Part shown: piece by piece, positions 33,687-43,300 of the stretch
Layout of the letters: every line of letters begins with the position of its first letter
Numbering within the stretch: position 1 is the stretch's first letter
NCBI GenBank assembly: GCA_024103425.1
Contig: JAGFIS010000016.1
Coordinates: 1 to 64,000, forward strand
Direction of reading: 5' to 3'
Length of the DNA: 64,000 nucleotides
DNA from: Chitinophagaceae bacterium
Lineage (GTDB): Bacteria > Bacteroidota > Bacteroidia > Chitinophagales > Chitinophagaceae
Translations under genes and position numbers: made by a program
Notes under the pieces: model-generated
Databases searched by the model: none
Told to the model about the DNA's origin: nothing
The model's input: the letters and a program-made list of their open reading frames with translations, nothing else

Positions 33687-35213
33687 TTAATTACCGCTCA
33701 GATCAATCGGGTATTCAAATACCTCGTTGTATCCCGGGTACACTCCTGATATTGTGATCTGACTGCTATTGACAACAGCATCTCTGAGATCATCAAGAGT
33801 TTTCACTTCTTTACCGTTGACTTTTGTGATGATAAATCCATCTCTCATACGGGTCTGATCGTTCAGGGCGCCCTCTCCTATCTTCTTTACTCTAACACCG
33901 CCGGGCAATCCTAATTTCTTCGCAACAGAAGCATCCAGCACTTCAAAATCAGCGCCAAGAGATTCTTTCAACTCATCTCTCTTTATCATTTCAGTTGTAC
34001 CTTCACTGTTTTTCAGGGTAACAGTTACTGTGGTCAGTTTGCCGTTCCTTTCATAAGTAACATCTACCTTTTCACCCGGCCTGAAGTGGCTTATCTGCTC
34101 TTGCAATTCTGCACCCGAAGTTACTTTCACCCCGTTCACCTTGCGAAGGATATCACCTGCTTTCAATCCGGCAGCTTCTGCGGCTCCGTCTTTAACGATA
34201 TCCGTTACATAGATTCCATCTGCAGTTTCAGGAACCTCGGCTTTTACTTTCTCTTCTTTAGACAGGCCTGCTGCATCAATAAAGCGCACGCCGAGGAAGG
34301 CTCTTTGTACACTACCATATTTGATGAGATCAGCAACAACTTTCTTAACGATATCAACCGGGATAGCATAGCTGTAGCCACTGTAATATCCGGTTGGAGA
34401 TGCAATGGCTGAGTTAATACCAATCAGCTGACCGCTGGTATTAATCAATGCACCACCGCTATTACCCATATTCACAGCAGCATCCGTCTGCAGATAAGAT
34501 TCTACAGCAAAATCCTTTCTGCCATCCTTACCTCTGTTGAGACCCAGTGTCCTTGCTTTCGCACTGATGATACCTGCGGTAACTGTTGCATCAAGTGACA
34601 GTGGATACCCGATTGCCAGCACCCACTGACCGATTTCAACATTTGCACTGGTTCCATACAGCATAAAGGGCAGATTCTTCGCATCCACTTTTATCACAGC
34701 CAGATCGTAGTTCGGATCAGCAGCAATCACTTTAGCGGTATAAGTCTTATTGTCGCTTGTAGTAACTGTAACCTCATTAGCTCCTGCCACCACGTGGTTG
34801 TTGGTTACAATGTAGCCATCAGCACTGATGATGACACCCGAACCTGAAGCCGACTGGGGAATGGTACGTTGCTGACGATCCCCGCGTCCGAGGAACTGAT
34901 CCAGGAAATCATCACCGAAAAAATCACTGAACGGGTCTCTGCTTCTCGGGAGATTATTAGAAACAACTGTCCTTGACGTTTTTGTCTTTATATGAACCAC
35001 TGTTGGTATCGCAGCCTTTGCCGCTTCTACGAAATCTGACGGACCTGCAAAATGGCCGTTAGAATCGAAGAATCCTGCATAGTTGGCCGGCAACTGAAAC
35101 TTATCTATACTAGGATTGCCTGACACCTCTGCATACTTGTTGTAGCCGAACAAAACAGCTATCGTTGTAGCTGCACTGATTAGAATGGTGTAAATAACAT
35201 TTTTAGCTTTCAT
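33687..35213 (-). CDS. HtrA/DegP-type periplasmic serine protease
   Basis: A 508-residue protein, taking ATG at 35213 as start (MKAKNVIYTILISAATTIAV); earlier in-frame starts add a basic stretch. The helix is an uncleaved anchor or signal. The trypsin-like triad is His140 (YIVTNNHVVAG), Asp170 (NYDLAVIKV) and Ser252 (VNMGNSGGALINTSG). Two PDZ domains follow (about 290-380 and 405-500). It degrades or refolds damaged envelope proteins. A terminator lies 27 bp behind it. The family name is Do/DegQ/DegP; which paralogue cannot be stated. Confidence 0.92.
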   Translation of the reverse strand: MKAKNVIYTILISAATTIAVLFGYNKYAEVSGNPSIDKFQLPANYAGFFDSNGHFAGPSDFVEAAKAAIPTVVHIKTKTSRTVVSNNLPRSRDPFSDFFGDDFLDQFLGRGDRQQRTIPQSASGSGVIISADGYIVTNNHVVAGANEVTVTTSDNKTYTAKVIAADPNYDLAVIKVDAKNLPFMLYGTSANVEIGQWVLAIGYPLSLDATVTAGIISAKARTLGLNRGKDGRKDFAVESYLQTDAAVNMGNSGGALINTSGQLIGINSAIASPTGYYSGYSYAIPVDIVKKVVADLIKYGSVQRAFLGVRFIDAAGLSKEEKVKAEVPETADGIYVTDIVKDGAAEAAGLKAGDILRKVNGVKVTSGAELQEQISHFRPGEKVDVTYERNGKLTTVTVTLKNSEGTTEMIKRDELKESLGADFEVLDASVAKKLGLPGGVRVKKIGEGALNDQTRMRDGFIITKVNGKEVKTLDDLRDAVVNSSQITISGVYPGYNEVFEYPIDLSGN

Positions 35214-35419
35214 GTAAGTAGATTTTTTTCTTAAACGAATCAATTTCTTCATCCTCAAACCGTGTGCCGCAGAATAAAATTAAATGCTAATAAAAAAGTA
35301 ACGTTTATAACTGGTTTATTATTAACAATAAATTAGTTTCACTTATAAATTCTTTTTGCATTTCGCAGGACAAATCTACACCCCAACAGACATACCCGGA
35401 TACTCTACCTGTCATAACA

Positions 35420-36415
35420 TCAGACAGACAATAAAAATTGTACAGTGTCTACTCCGTCGGCATAATCAAAAAGTCCTGCATCCTGTGTCTTCCCGAATGG
35501 GATATTCCCTTTACCTGCAATACATTGAATGTCTAGGCTCTGCTGCAACTCTCCAACCTTTTTCTCATAATCCTCATAATAAGAATAGTACAATTCGCTT
35601 ATGGGCGAAAACAGATGGTCTTCTTCCACCATCACCACATTTTCATTACACATATACTCGCGGTTATTCATGATGAGTAACGCAAGATTGTAGTCGTAAT
35701 TGTTTCTGTAGCGAGCGTGATCCTTCAGGTATTCATATTTTTTAAAGGCCTCCAGCAGCGGTATAAAGTCATAGTTCATTGGGACAAAAATCTGAGTAAT
35801 ATTCCTGCACCCCATACCGAAGTAAAGAAAGATATCATCGGCCAGGGATTCCAATTCTTCTTTAGTCTCATTTCCCGTAAGCACGGCAGCCGATGTTCTG
35901 TTCTTGCGAATTATCGACGGATACTTTCCAAAGTAATATTCAAAATATCTTGAAGTGTTGTTGCTTCCTGTGGCGATATAGGCATCGCAACCTTTCAGCA
36001 TATCGGCAAACTGAATTACATCACCGACTTCCTCATCAAAAGAGATCAGCTTTTCTACAATCTTTTTAAAAAGCACGTCATCTTTCTCAGACAGTTTGAT
36101 GATTGTTTTATGCCCCGTAACAAATGAACTCAAAAAATCATGAAATCCCACCATCGGAATATTCCCTGCCATCACGATACCTACCTTCTTCGGACTTATA
36201 TTATCATCCAGATGATAATGACGAATCCAGAAATCTAACTTTTCTTCATCCAAATATTGGTCGCATATTGTCTTCACCCTGTGCTCCAGAAATTCGGTTG
36301 TAAACCAGTTATTAAATTGATATGCTTTTTCGGCAGTTTCTTTCCATTCGTCATCACCCGACAGCAACCAGTTTTTCAACTCTTTTAAAACCTGTATTCT
36401 TTTTGCCAATATCAT
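35420..36415 (-). CDS. Acyl-CoA reductase, LuxC family
   Basis: A 331-residue cytoplasmic enzyme that reduces an acyl-CoA or acyl-thioester to the aldehyde. The signatures are VGIVMAGNIPMVGFHDFLSS (nucleotide site, about 78-97), DAYIATGSNNTSRYFEYYFG (about 144-163) and the catalytic Cys203 in LYFGMGCRNITQIFVP. It is shorter than LuxC of bioluminescent bacteria, as usual for Bacteroidota versions. The divergent ferredoxin gene starts 101 bp away; this divergent pair recurs in Bacteroidota, suggesting related use, but the physiological substrate is unknown. Confidence 0.85.
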   Translation of the reverse strand: MILAKRIQVLKELKNWLLSGDDEWKETAEKAYQFNNWFTTEFLEHRVKTICDQYLDEEKLDFWIRHYHLDDNISPKKVGIVMAGNIPMVGFHDFLSSFVTGHKTIIKLSEKDDVLFKKIVEKLISFDEEVGDVIQFADMLKGCDAYIATGSNNTSRYFEYYFGKYPSIIRKNRTSAAVLTGNETKEELESLADDIFLYFGMGCRNITQIFVPMNYDFIPLLEAFKKYEYLKDHARYRNNYDYNLALLIMNNREYMCNENVVMVEEDHLFSPISELYYSYYEDYEKKVGELQQSLDIQCIAGKGNIPFGKTQDAGLFDYADGVDTVQFLLSV

Positions 36416-36438
36416 AAAGCAAGTGTCATTATCTTTTT

Positions 36439-36446
36439 TATCTTTG
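36439..36446 (+). promoter_or_regulatory. Possible -7 element of the ferredoxin promoter
   Basis: TATCTTTG fully matches TAnnTTTG and sits 70 bp ahead of the ferredoxin start. No TTG is found 19-21 bp upstream, so support is partial. Confidence 0.35.
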
Positions 36447-36516
36447 TCAATAAGAAATTAAATGCAGGCAAAATTCGGAAATAATTCCTGCGTAATCTTA
36501 TTAAATATTCCTAATA

Positions 36517-36867
36517 ATGGCGATCAAAATAACAGACGATTGTATCAACTGCGGAGCCTGTGAACCAGAGTGCCCGAATAATGCAATTTATGAGGGAGGA
36601 GTTGAATGGGCTTTCGCCGACGGAACCAACCTTAAAGGTCCGGTAACAAGAATGGACGGTGTGACGGTCCTTGATGCCGACCAGCGCAATGAACCTATTG
36701 CAACCGACATTTATTATATAGTACCTGATAAGTGTACAGAATGCCAGGGATTCCATGAGGAGCCTCAATGTGCAGCAGTATGTCCTGTGGATTGTTGTAT
36801 CCCTGATGAACTCTACCGTGAAACAGTTGAAGAACTCCTGGCTAAAAAAGAGAAAATGCACGGCTAA
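36517..36867 (+). CDS. 4Fe-4S dicluster ferredoxin
   Basis: A 116-residue electron carrier. Cluster 1 is bound by Cys9, Cys12, Cys15 and Cys19 (DDCINCGACEPECPNNAI). The second set is Cys73, Cys76, Cys85 and Cys89 (DKCTECQGFHEEPQCAAVCP), with the longer CxxC-x8-Cxxx-C spacing of Allochromatium-type ferredoxins. Two more Cys follow at 93-94. An insertion of about 45 residues separates the clusters and lengthens the protein beyond the usual 80. It lies divergent to the acyl-CoA reductase. A clear terminator follows at 36922. Confidence 0.9.
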   Translation: MAIKITDDCINCGACEPECPNNAIYEGGVEWAFADGTNLKGPVTRMDGVTVLDADQRNEPIATDIYYIVPDKCTECQGFHEEPQCAAVCPVDCCIPDELYRETVEELLAKKEKMHG

Positions 36868-36921
36868 AGAGCTTAACAGGTTTAAAACCTGAAAACAGGC
36901 GGGTGATATTTCCTGCCGGAT

Positions 36922-36951
36922 AAAGCGAAGGTCATTTTCTACCTTCGCTTT
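36922..36951 (+). terminator. Terminator of the ferredoxin gene
   Basis: AAAGCGAAGGT pairs perfectly with ACCTTCGCTTT around an 8-nt loop and is followed by TTAATTTT. It lies 55 bp past the ferredoxin stop and just ahead of the next lipoprotein gene. Confidence 0.75.
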
Positions 36952-36968
36952 TAATTTTAAATTAATGC

Positions 36969-37442
36969 ATGATGAAGATATTCAATCTCTTGTTCGGACT
37001 GTTTTTGCTAACATCTCTACTCAGTTCCTGTGATTTTGAGGTTGGACCATCTTTCAAAGACAGTAAACAGCAAACCATCGCTACCTCTGAAGATTTGCTG
37101 CGCGCCGATTACGATTTCTCTAAAATGAGTGAAGAACGCGGTATGAAACGCGCCTTCCTGCACTATATGGACCAGGAGGCTGTTTTACTGAGACCTGATG
37201 AAGAGCCGATCGTCGGTGCAGATGCTATTGAATACCTGAGCAGAATTGACGACTCGGGATTAGAACTTAAATGGACTCCCGAAAGAGCTACCGTTTCTGC
37301 AGACGGCACTCTGGGTTATACCTACGGAATGTACACAGTAGAGTCAGGAAATAAAACTCTGACCTATCCCTATGTGAAAATATGGCGCAAGCGCAACGGT
37401 GAGTGGAAGTTTATTCTCGAAACTTATAGTCAGGGATATTAA
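36969..37442 (+). CDS. NTF2-like (SnoaL/DUF4440-type) lipoprotein
   Basis: A 157-residue lipoprotein with lipidated Cys21 (LLTSLLSSCDFE). The mature protein has the cone-shaped NTF2-like pattern: RADYDFSKMSEERGMKRAFL, a GADAIEYLSR helix, and strands ending in KIWRKRNGEWKFILETYSQGY. Proteins of this kind bind or transform small molecules, or serve as structural subunits. No catalytic residues can be identified with confidence. It precedes ddl by 38 bp and may start the ddl-PASTA transcript, suggesting an envelope role. Confidence 0.78.
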   Translation: MMKIFNLLFGLFLLTSLLSSCDFEVGPSFKDSKQQTIATSEDLLRADYDFSKMSEERGMKRAFLHYMDQEAVLLRPDEEPIVGADAIEYLSRIDDSGLELKWTPERATVSADGTLGYTYGMYTVESGNKTLTYPYVKIWRKRNGEWKFILETYSQGY

Positions 37443-37480
37443 AATGAGTAATAAATTTACATCCATACCAGTAAAGAATT

Positions 37481-38479
37481 ATGAAACCTCGCATTGCTTT
37501 AGTTACAGGCGGTTATTCCGGCGAAGCTGAGATCAGTTACGGATCTACAGCTACCATTGAAAAAAATATTGACACCGAAAAATTCGATTATTACAAAATC
37601 GACATGACGCCCAAGGGCTGGTTCTTCGTCGATGATGAAGGCAATAAATCTGAAGTAGATAAAAATACTTTCACCATCGAAGTGAAAGGAAAAACCGTCC
37701 GTTTTGATGCTGTGCTCATCAGTGTTCACGGTACACCGGGCGAGGATGGCAAACTACAGGGTTATCTGGATTTGATGGGCATCCCCTACACTTCGTGTGA
37801 TGCTGCGTCTTCGGCCATTACATTCAACAAACGTTATACGGTTGCAGTGGCTGCCTTTTCAGGGATTAATGTTGCCAATTCTGTACTGCTCTTTAAAGAT
37901 TATCAAATTGACAATGCAGTCCTGAATGATCTTAAGAAATTAAAACTGCCCGTATTTGTAAAGCCCAACAACGGCGGTTCGAGTTTAGGAATGAGCAAGG
38001 TAAGCGACAGAGCAGATCTGGATGCAGCAATTGGAAAAGCGTTTAAGGAAGACAATCAGGTTCTGGTAGAAGAGTTTATTCCCGGCAGGGAGTTCACTGT
38101 GGGAGTTTATAAAGCCAAAGGCACCATCATTCCCCTGCCTGTTACAGAGATTATTTCAAAAAATGAATTCTTCGATTTTGAAGCCAAATACAAAGGCGCG
38201 AGCGACGAGATAACTCCTGCAGAGATCGACCTGTCATTAAAAACGCTCATTCAAAACGAAGCGGTGAAGATTTACAAACTGTTCAACTGCAGCGGCGTTG
38301 TTCGGGTAGATTTCATCTACAATGCAGGCAGCAGGAAACTCTATATGCTTGAGATCAACACTGTTCCCGGGCAGACTGCCGCCAGTCTGGTACCGCAGCA
38401 ATTGGCAAGTGCCGGCATCTCGCTGAAGAGTTTCTACACAGGTTTGATTGAAGAATGCCTGAATAAAGCAAAGGCTTAA
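37481..38479 (+). CDS. ddl: D-alanine-D-alanine ligase
   Basis: A 332-residue ATP-grasp enzyme that joins two D-alanines for peptidoglycan precursors. The N-terminal domain starts RIALVTGGYSGEAEISYGST. SVHGTPGEDGKLQGYLDLMG carries the HGxxGEDG substrate motif. The ATP-grasp part shows VKPNNGGSSLGMSKV, EEFIPGREFTVGVY and a metal-binding end, LEINTVPGQTA. Length and order of motifs are normal. It sits between a lipoprotein gene and a PASTA-domain gene, which fits a cell-wall cluster. Confidence 0.95.
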   Translation: MKPRIALVTGGYSGEAEISYGSTATIEKNIDTEKFDYYKIDMTPKGWFFVDDEGNKSEVDKNTFTIEVKGKTVRFDAVLISVHGTPGEDGKLQGYLDLMGIPYTSCDAASSAITFNKRYTVAVAAFSGINVANSVLLFKDYQIDNAVLNDLKKLKLPVFVKPNNGGSSLGMSKVSDRADLDAAIGKAFKEDNQVLVEEFIPGREFTVGVYKAKGTIIPLPVTEIISKNEFFDFEAKYKGASDEITPAEIDLSLKTLIQNEAVKIYKLFNCSGVVRVDFIYNAGSRKLYMLEINTVPGQTAASLVPQQLASAGISLKSFYTGLIEECLNKAKA

Positions 38480-38557
38480 AATTTTGCAAAGGACACCGGC
38501 AAAATAGTCTCATCCTGAAATTTTATTTATTTTGCAGTCTCTACATACCAGTAAATA

Positions 38558-39397
38558 GTGTTCAAATCCCTCTTACAAAAATCTTTTCTCACCAACCTTA
38601 TTGCGGCAATCGGTTTAGTGCTGGCACTAATATTTCTGTTCTTTCTGTCACTGAGCTGGCTTACCCAACACGGTAGCTACCTGCAAGTGCCCAACCTGGT
38701 TGGAATGAATACGGATGAAGCCGTCCACCTTCTCAAAAAGCAAGGATTTGAAGTTGTAATAACAGACTCCGCCTACAACGACAGCATTCCCCTCAATACA
38801 GTCCGCAGGCAATTACCCCTTTCAGATGCAACGGTGAAAGTGAATCGTACAGTTTTTCTAACAGTCAATCCGGTGGAACTGCCTATGGTCTCTATGCCTA
38901 AATTAGAAGGTTTGAGTTATCGCTTCGCTGCCAACATATTAGAAAAGAACAACTTGAAATTAGGTGACACCACCCACAGGCCCGACTTTATGAAAGGCTC
39001 CGTACTCGACCAGATGTATAAAGGCGTTGCCATTGCTCCGGGCACTAAGGTGCGCTGGGGGTCCAAAATCGATCTGGTCATTGGCGGAGGAGTTCAGGGC
39101 GAACAGATGCTTGTTCCTGATATCGTCGGCTTTACCGTGGCCGAAACCAAAACTATCCTGCAGGCAAGAGGCATTATCCTTGCTTCCATCATCTCTTCAG
39201 AACCTATCGCTGATACTGCAAGTGCCTATGTTATCAGACAGAATCCTGAAACAAGAGATTTCCAGGGTATTCCGATTTACATTCAGCCCGGTCAAACCAT
39301 TGACATCTGGATTTCGGTGAATCCTCCATCCACTGAACCTCCCGATCAAAATGAAGTAGGTGGAAACCCAGTGAATGACAGTATCAACGATTATTAA
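38558..39397 (+). CDS. PASTA domain membrane protein
   Basis: A 279-residue protein with one N-terminal membrane helix (about 13-34) and three PASTA domains outside the membrane (about 43-112, 115-180 and 190-257). Each has the P-xLxGxxxxxA pattern, e.g. VPNLVGMNTDEAVHLLKKQG and VPDIVGFTVAETKTILQARG. PASTA domains bind peptidoglycan stems or muropeptides. No kinase or transpeptidase is fused to it, so it may act as a cell-wall sensor or scaffold. The start is GTG at 38558; no ATG gives the helix. It follows ddl by 78 bp. Confidence 0.88.
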   Translation: MFKSLLQKSFLTNLIAAIGLVLALIFLFFLSLSWLTQHGSYLQVPNLVGMNTDEAVHLLKKQGFEVVITDSAYNDSIPLNTVRRQLPLSDATVKVNRTVFLTVNPVELPMVSMPKLEGLSYRFAANILEKNNLKLGDTTHRPDFMKGSVLDQMYKGVAIAPGTKVRWGSKIDLVIGGGVQGEQMLVPDIVGFTVAETKTILQARGIILASIISSEPIADTASAYVIRQNPETRDFQGIPIYIQPGQTIDIWISVNPPSTEPPDQNEVGGNPVNDSINDY

Positions 39398-39411
39398 TCT
39401 TCAATTGCTGC

Positions 39412-39430
39412 AAAGCCACAAATAGGCTTT
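39412..39430 (+). terminator. Weak hairpin behind the PASTA gene
   Basis: AAAGCC pairs with GGCTTT around a 7-nt loop, followed by TAAAA. The stem is only 6 bp, so termination may be partial. Confidence 0.3.
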
Positions 39431-39570
39431 TAAAACAGTATTCCCTCTCAACGGAATGGATTGTTTAATTTTATAAACGGATTATCCGTAACAGCCAATA
39501 TTTTATCATTGTCAAAACGACGCGGAGGATTGAGTTGATACCGCTCGTCCCCTCTAAAAATTTTAAGCTT

Positions 39571-40332
39571 ATGGAAGATGCGAATCTGCAGAGGTTGACC
39601 GACATCATGGATGAACTTAGGGAAAAATGTCCGTGGGATAGAAAACAAACGATCCACTCCCTCAGGCAGCAAACGATTGAAGAACTTTACGAACTGACCG
39701 ACGCCATCGATGCCGACGACTACGAATCCATAAAAGAAGAACTGGGCGACCTGCTGCTGCATATTGTATTCTACACGAAAATTGCAGAAGAACAAAATCA
39801 CTTTACCCTTCGCGATGTGGTGGATACCATCAGCGAAAAGCTCATCAAGAGGCATCCGCACATTTACGGCGATGTCAAAGCAGACAATGCAGAAGAAGTA
39901 AAGAGAAACTGGGAGAAATTAAAACTTGCGGATGGAAAGAATAGTGTGCTGGGTGGTATTCCAAACTCCCTGCCTGCTCTCGTAAAATCAATGAGATTGC
40001 AGGGTAAGGCAGCTCAGGCCGGGTTTGAATGGGAGCGACAGGAAGATGTGTGGGATAAAGTGATGGAAGAAAAAGAAGAACTTGAAAAAGCAATGAGCAG
40101 CGGCGACAATAATGAATCGACACGTGAAGCAGGCGACCTGCTTTTCTCGGTAGTCAATTATATACGGTTTCTGAACATAGATGCGGACTATGCACTGGAA
40201 CTGACAAATAAAAAATTCATAGACCGATTCAAGAAAATGGAATCCATTGCCACTGAGACAGGAAAGAATCTGATCGATATGAGTTTGCAGGAAATGGATG
40301 AAATTTGGAATCAGATAAAACGCACCCCCTGA
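39571..40332 (+). CDS. mazG: Nucleoside triphosphate pyrophosphohydrolase MazG
   Basis: A 253-residue all-alpha NTP pyrophosphatase that removes aberrant nucleotides and can lower ppGpp under stress. It has two MazG repeats; the first shows ELREKCPWDRKQTIHSLRQQ and EELGDLLLHIVFY with the EExxD-type metal site. The second shows EEKEELEKAMS and REAGDLLFSVVNYIRFL. ATG at 39571 fits the family start; an in-frame TTG 12 codons earlier is less likely. A short dyad ACGGAT-T-ATCCGT lies at 39477-39489 upstream. The stop is 1 bp from the TTG start of the kinase gene, so the two are translated together. Confidence 0.92.
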   Translation: MEDANLQRLTDIMDELREKCPWDRKQTIHSLRQQTIEELYELTDAIDADDYESIKEELGDLLLHIVFYTKIAEEQNHFTLRDVVDTISEKLIKRHPHIYGDVKADNAEEVKRNWEKLKLADGKNSVLGGIPNSLPALVKSMRLQGKAAQAGFEWERQEDVWDKVMEEKEELEKAMSSGDNNESTREAGDLLFSVVNYIRFLNIDADYALELTNKKFIDRFKKMESIATETGKNLIDMSLQEMDEIWNQIKRTP

Positions 40333-40333
40333 A

Positions 40334-43300
40334 TTGTCCGGTAACTTAAATAAAAGTTTTTTCAGGCGTAAGGGCCTACTGCTGATTGCAGGACTCTTCC
40401 TGCTGGGCGTTGCGTTTTTTGTGAAAGACTACTGGAGTACGGGCGCCAATCCAAATGCAATTCACAAACCAGTTCAGAAGAGCCTGAATCTGCGCGAAGC
40501 TGCAGTAAGTAATCTGATGTCAGATTCATCATTGCTCAATGCTATCACCTCGGGTAATTATTCTGAGAAGACACTGAACACTCTTACCGATGAAGACTAT
40601 TATCTCTTTGCTTACAAAAGGAATTCAGAGAATCAACTATCAGCAGTATTCTGGAGCACACAGCACGCGATCCCTGATGAAGAAATTTTGAATGAACCCA
40701 AGACTGCCGGATTTAAACTCCTCGCCAACGGCTGGTTTGTCTTTTCAAAAAAAGACTATACTTCTCCTGCGGGAAAATCTTATTTGATTGTCAGCCTCAT
40801 TCCCATAAAATGGAATTATTACATCGAGAACAATTACCTGCACAACCAATTTGCTGGAGTGAACACTGCGGCTGATGTCAGTGACATCAGCCTTACAGGC
40901 GGATTACCCATCTATAGTAATTCAGGGAAAGTGTTATTCTATCTCGAGAAAAAGGCCGGAGTGAATGTGTTCAGAGTTAACCTTCCGGCTCTCGCATTGG
41001 CTGCACTGGCGCTGCTTTTTATTTTGTATTTCATCCACCTGCTCACGCTTCAGGTCACCAACCGATATGGCTTTGGAAAGGGCATTCTGACTTTGACAGC
41101 AACCCTTCTGACATTCCGGTTACTCACTTACTTCATTAACCCGTTCAACTTCCGTTCGCTGAAGTTGTTCAATCCGTCAGTTTATGGAAAGAATTTCATG
41201 ATGGGTTCTCTGGGCGATCTTCTGGTGAACCTGCTGCTACTCATCTGGATTATTCTTTTCTTCCGGTTTAAATGGAAGCCTGAAGCCACGGCAGAAAAGA
41301 TTCAAAAATCTTCAGCAAAATTTATCATCGCCCTGGCTATTGCATTACTGATGTGCCTGATAACATTTGCATCGGGATATATCATCAAAAGCCTTGTGGC
41401 AGATCCGCAGATATCATTTGACGTCATCAACTTTTTCTCACTAAACATTTACAGCCTTGTTGGTTTCCTGGTACTGTGCTGTGTATCTGCAGGCTATTTC
41501 ATGTTGATCCAAAGGCTTGCGGAAGCATTAAAGAAAGTGGGCAGCGGATACTACCGGTTTATTTATATAGCAGTTGCAGGTTTGTTGCTGCTGACCATCA
41601 ACCCGGGTGAACAAGTAACCTTTCAGCTCTTCCTGCTACTCTGGCTGCTGCTCTTCGCTGTTCTGCTGGACGTATCCAGACTGCACATGAGCAGCATCAG
41701 ACTTTCTTCATCCGGATTTATTTTCTGGATTACTTTTTTCAGTGTTTCCATCACAGCAGTTATCGCCTATCAAAACCACCAAAAGGAGCTCGAAGCTCAG
41801 AAAGATTTTGCACGCAACCTGTCTGAGAAAGTAGATCCGTCCGGACCGTTGATTATGAACATCATCAGGAATGATTTCAGCAACGAATACATGTCGGCCA
41901 TCTTTCACAGGTTTAAAAATCCTGCAGAAAGTTTACTGTTAAAAGACAGCATCATCAGAGAATCTTTTTCAGCCTATCTCAACAAATATTCAACCGAGAT
42001 ATACACTTTTGATTCCTCGGGTAACCCACTCAATAATCTGCGAAGTACGACTTTCAACGATCTGAATACAATTATTGAAACGCAGGGACGCACGACCGGA
42101 GTGCCGGGGTTATATTACTATGATGTTTCCTTCTCTAATTTTAATTACATAAGCCGCACAGAAATTACCGATTCTACCGGTGCGCCCGACGGTTACATCT
42201 TTATAGTATCCAAACCCAGGAATTTTGAGAGTGAGGCTCTTTACCCCGAACTCTTCTCGAGAGGTAATAAGAATGCCATTGAAAGTTCGCCGGAGTATGC
42301 ATACGCTATCTACATCGACAACAAACTGATTGCGAGTTATAACGATTATCCTTTTGCTACCGACATCGACAGCAATCTCGTTGAATATACAGGTTTCAGG
42401 CAAGTCTATAAAAACGGCAATGATGAGTTGTGGTATTCCGCTCAAAAAGGAAAAGTTGTTATGCTGGCCCACAAAGACCGGCTCATGCTGGAGGTTGTAA
42501 CCCTGTTCGCATATCTTTTCTGCTCTTTCTTAATCGTCATTTTCCTTTTTAACCTTGCCGGTTATTTATTGTCGGAAAGGAGCAGCAAAGAAGACCGCAA
42601 ACCCTTCCTGCAGCCTACTATCCGCAACCAGGTTCATGGTACCATCATCCTGATTTCGGTCTTCTCATTCCTGGTGATTGGCGTATCTACAATTCTGTTT
42701 TTCATCAACCGCTTTCACAACAACAACCGCGAGTTCCTGAGCCGCACTATCCACCTGATGGAAAACGAACTGCACAACACGCTCGACAGCAGCATGTCGC
42801 AGGCGATGACGAAGAAGACACTCGGTCAGGCGGAACTCGAAAAACTGTCGGAACTGATCCGCAATGTGAGCAATATTCATGCTACGGATATTAACCTGTA
42901 TGACACTGCAGGAAATCTAAAAGTATCTTCCCTGCCGCTGCCTTACGAAAAAGGAATCGTCAGCGAAAAAATGGATCCCGTGGCATGGTATCATATGAGT
43001 GTATTGAAGGATGCACAGTACTTCAAAGAACAATCTATCGGCTCACTTCATTACCTCAGTAATTACCTGACCGTGCGCGATCAAAACGGAGAAGAATACG
43101 CCTACCTGAACATCCCGTATTTCGAATCGCAAAAGAAATTGCAGGATGAAATATCTAACCTCCTTGTCGCCATCATCAACCTTAATGCCTTTATCTTCAT
43201 CATTGCAGGCATCATTTCATTATTCATTGCTAACCGCATCACAAGGCCGTTCTCACTCATCAGCGACAGAATGAGGGCATTGAACCTGCAGACGGGCAAT

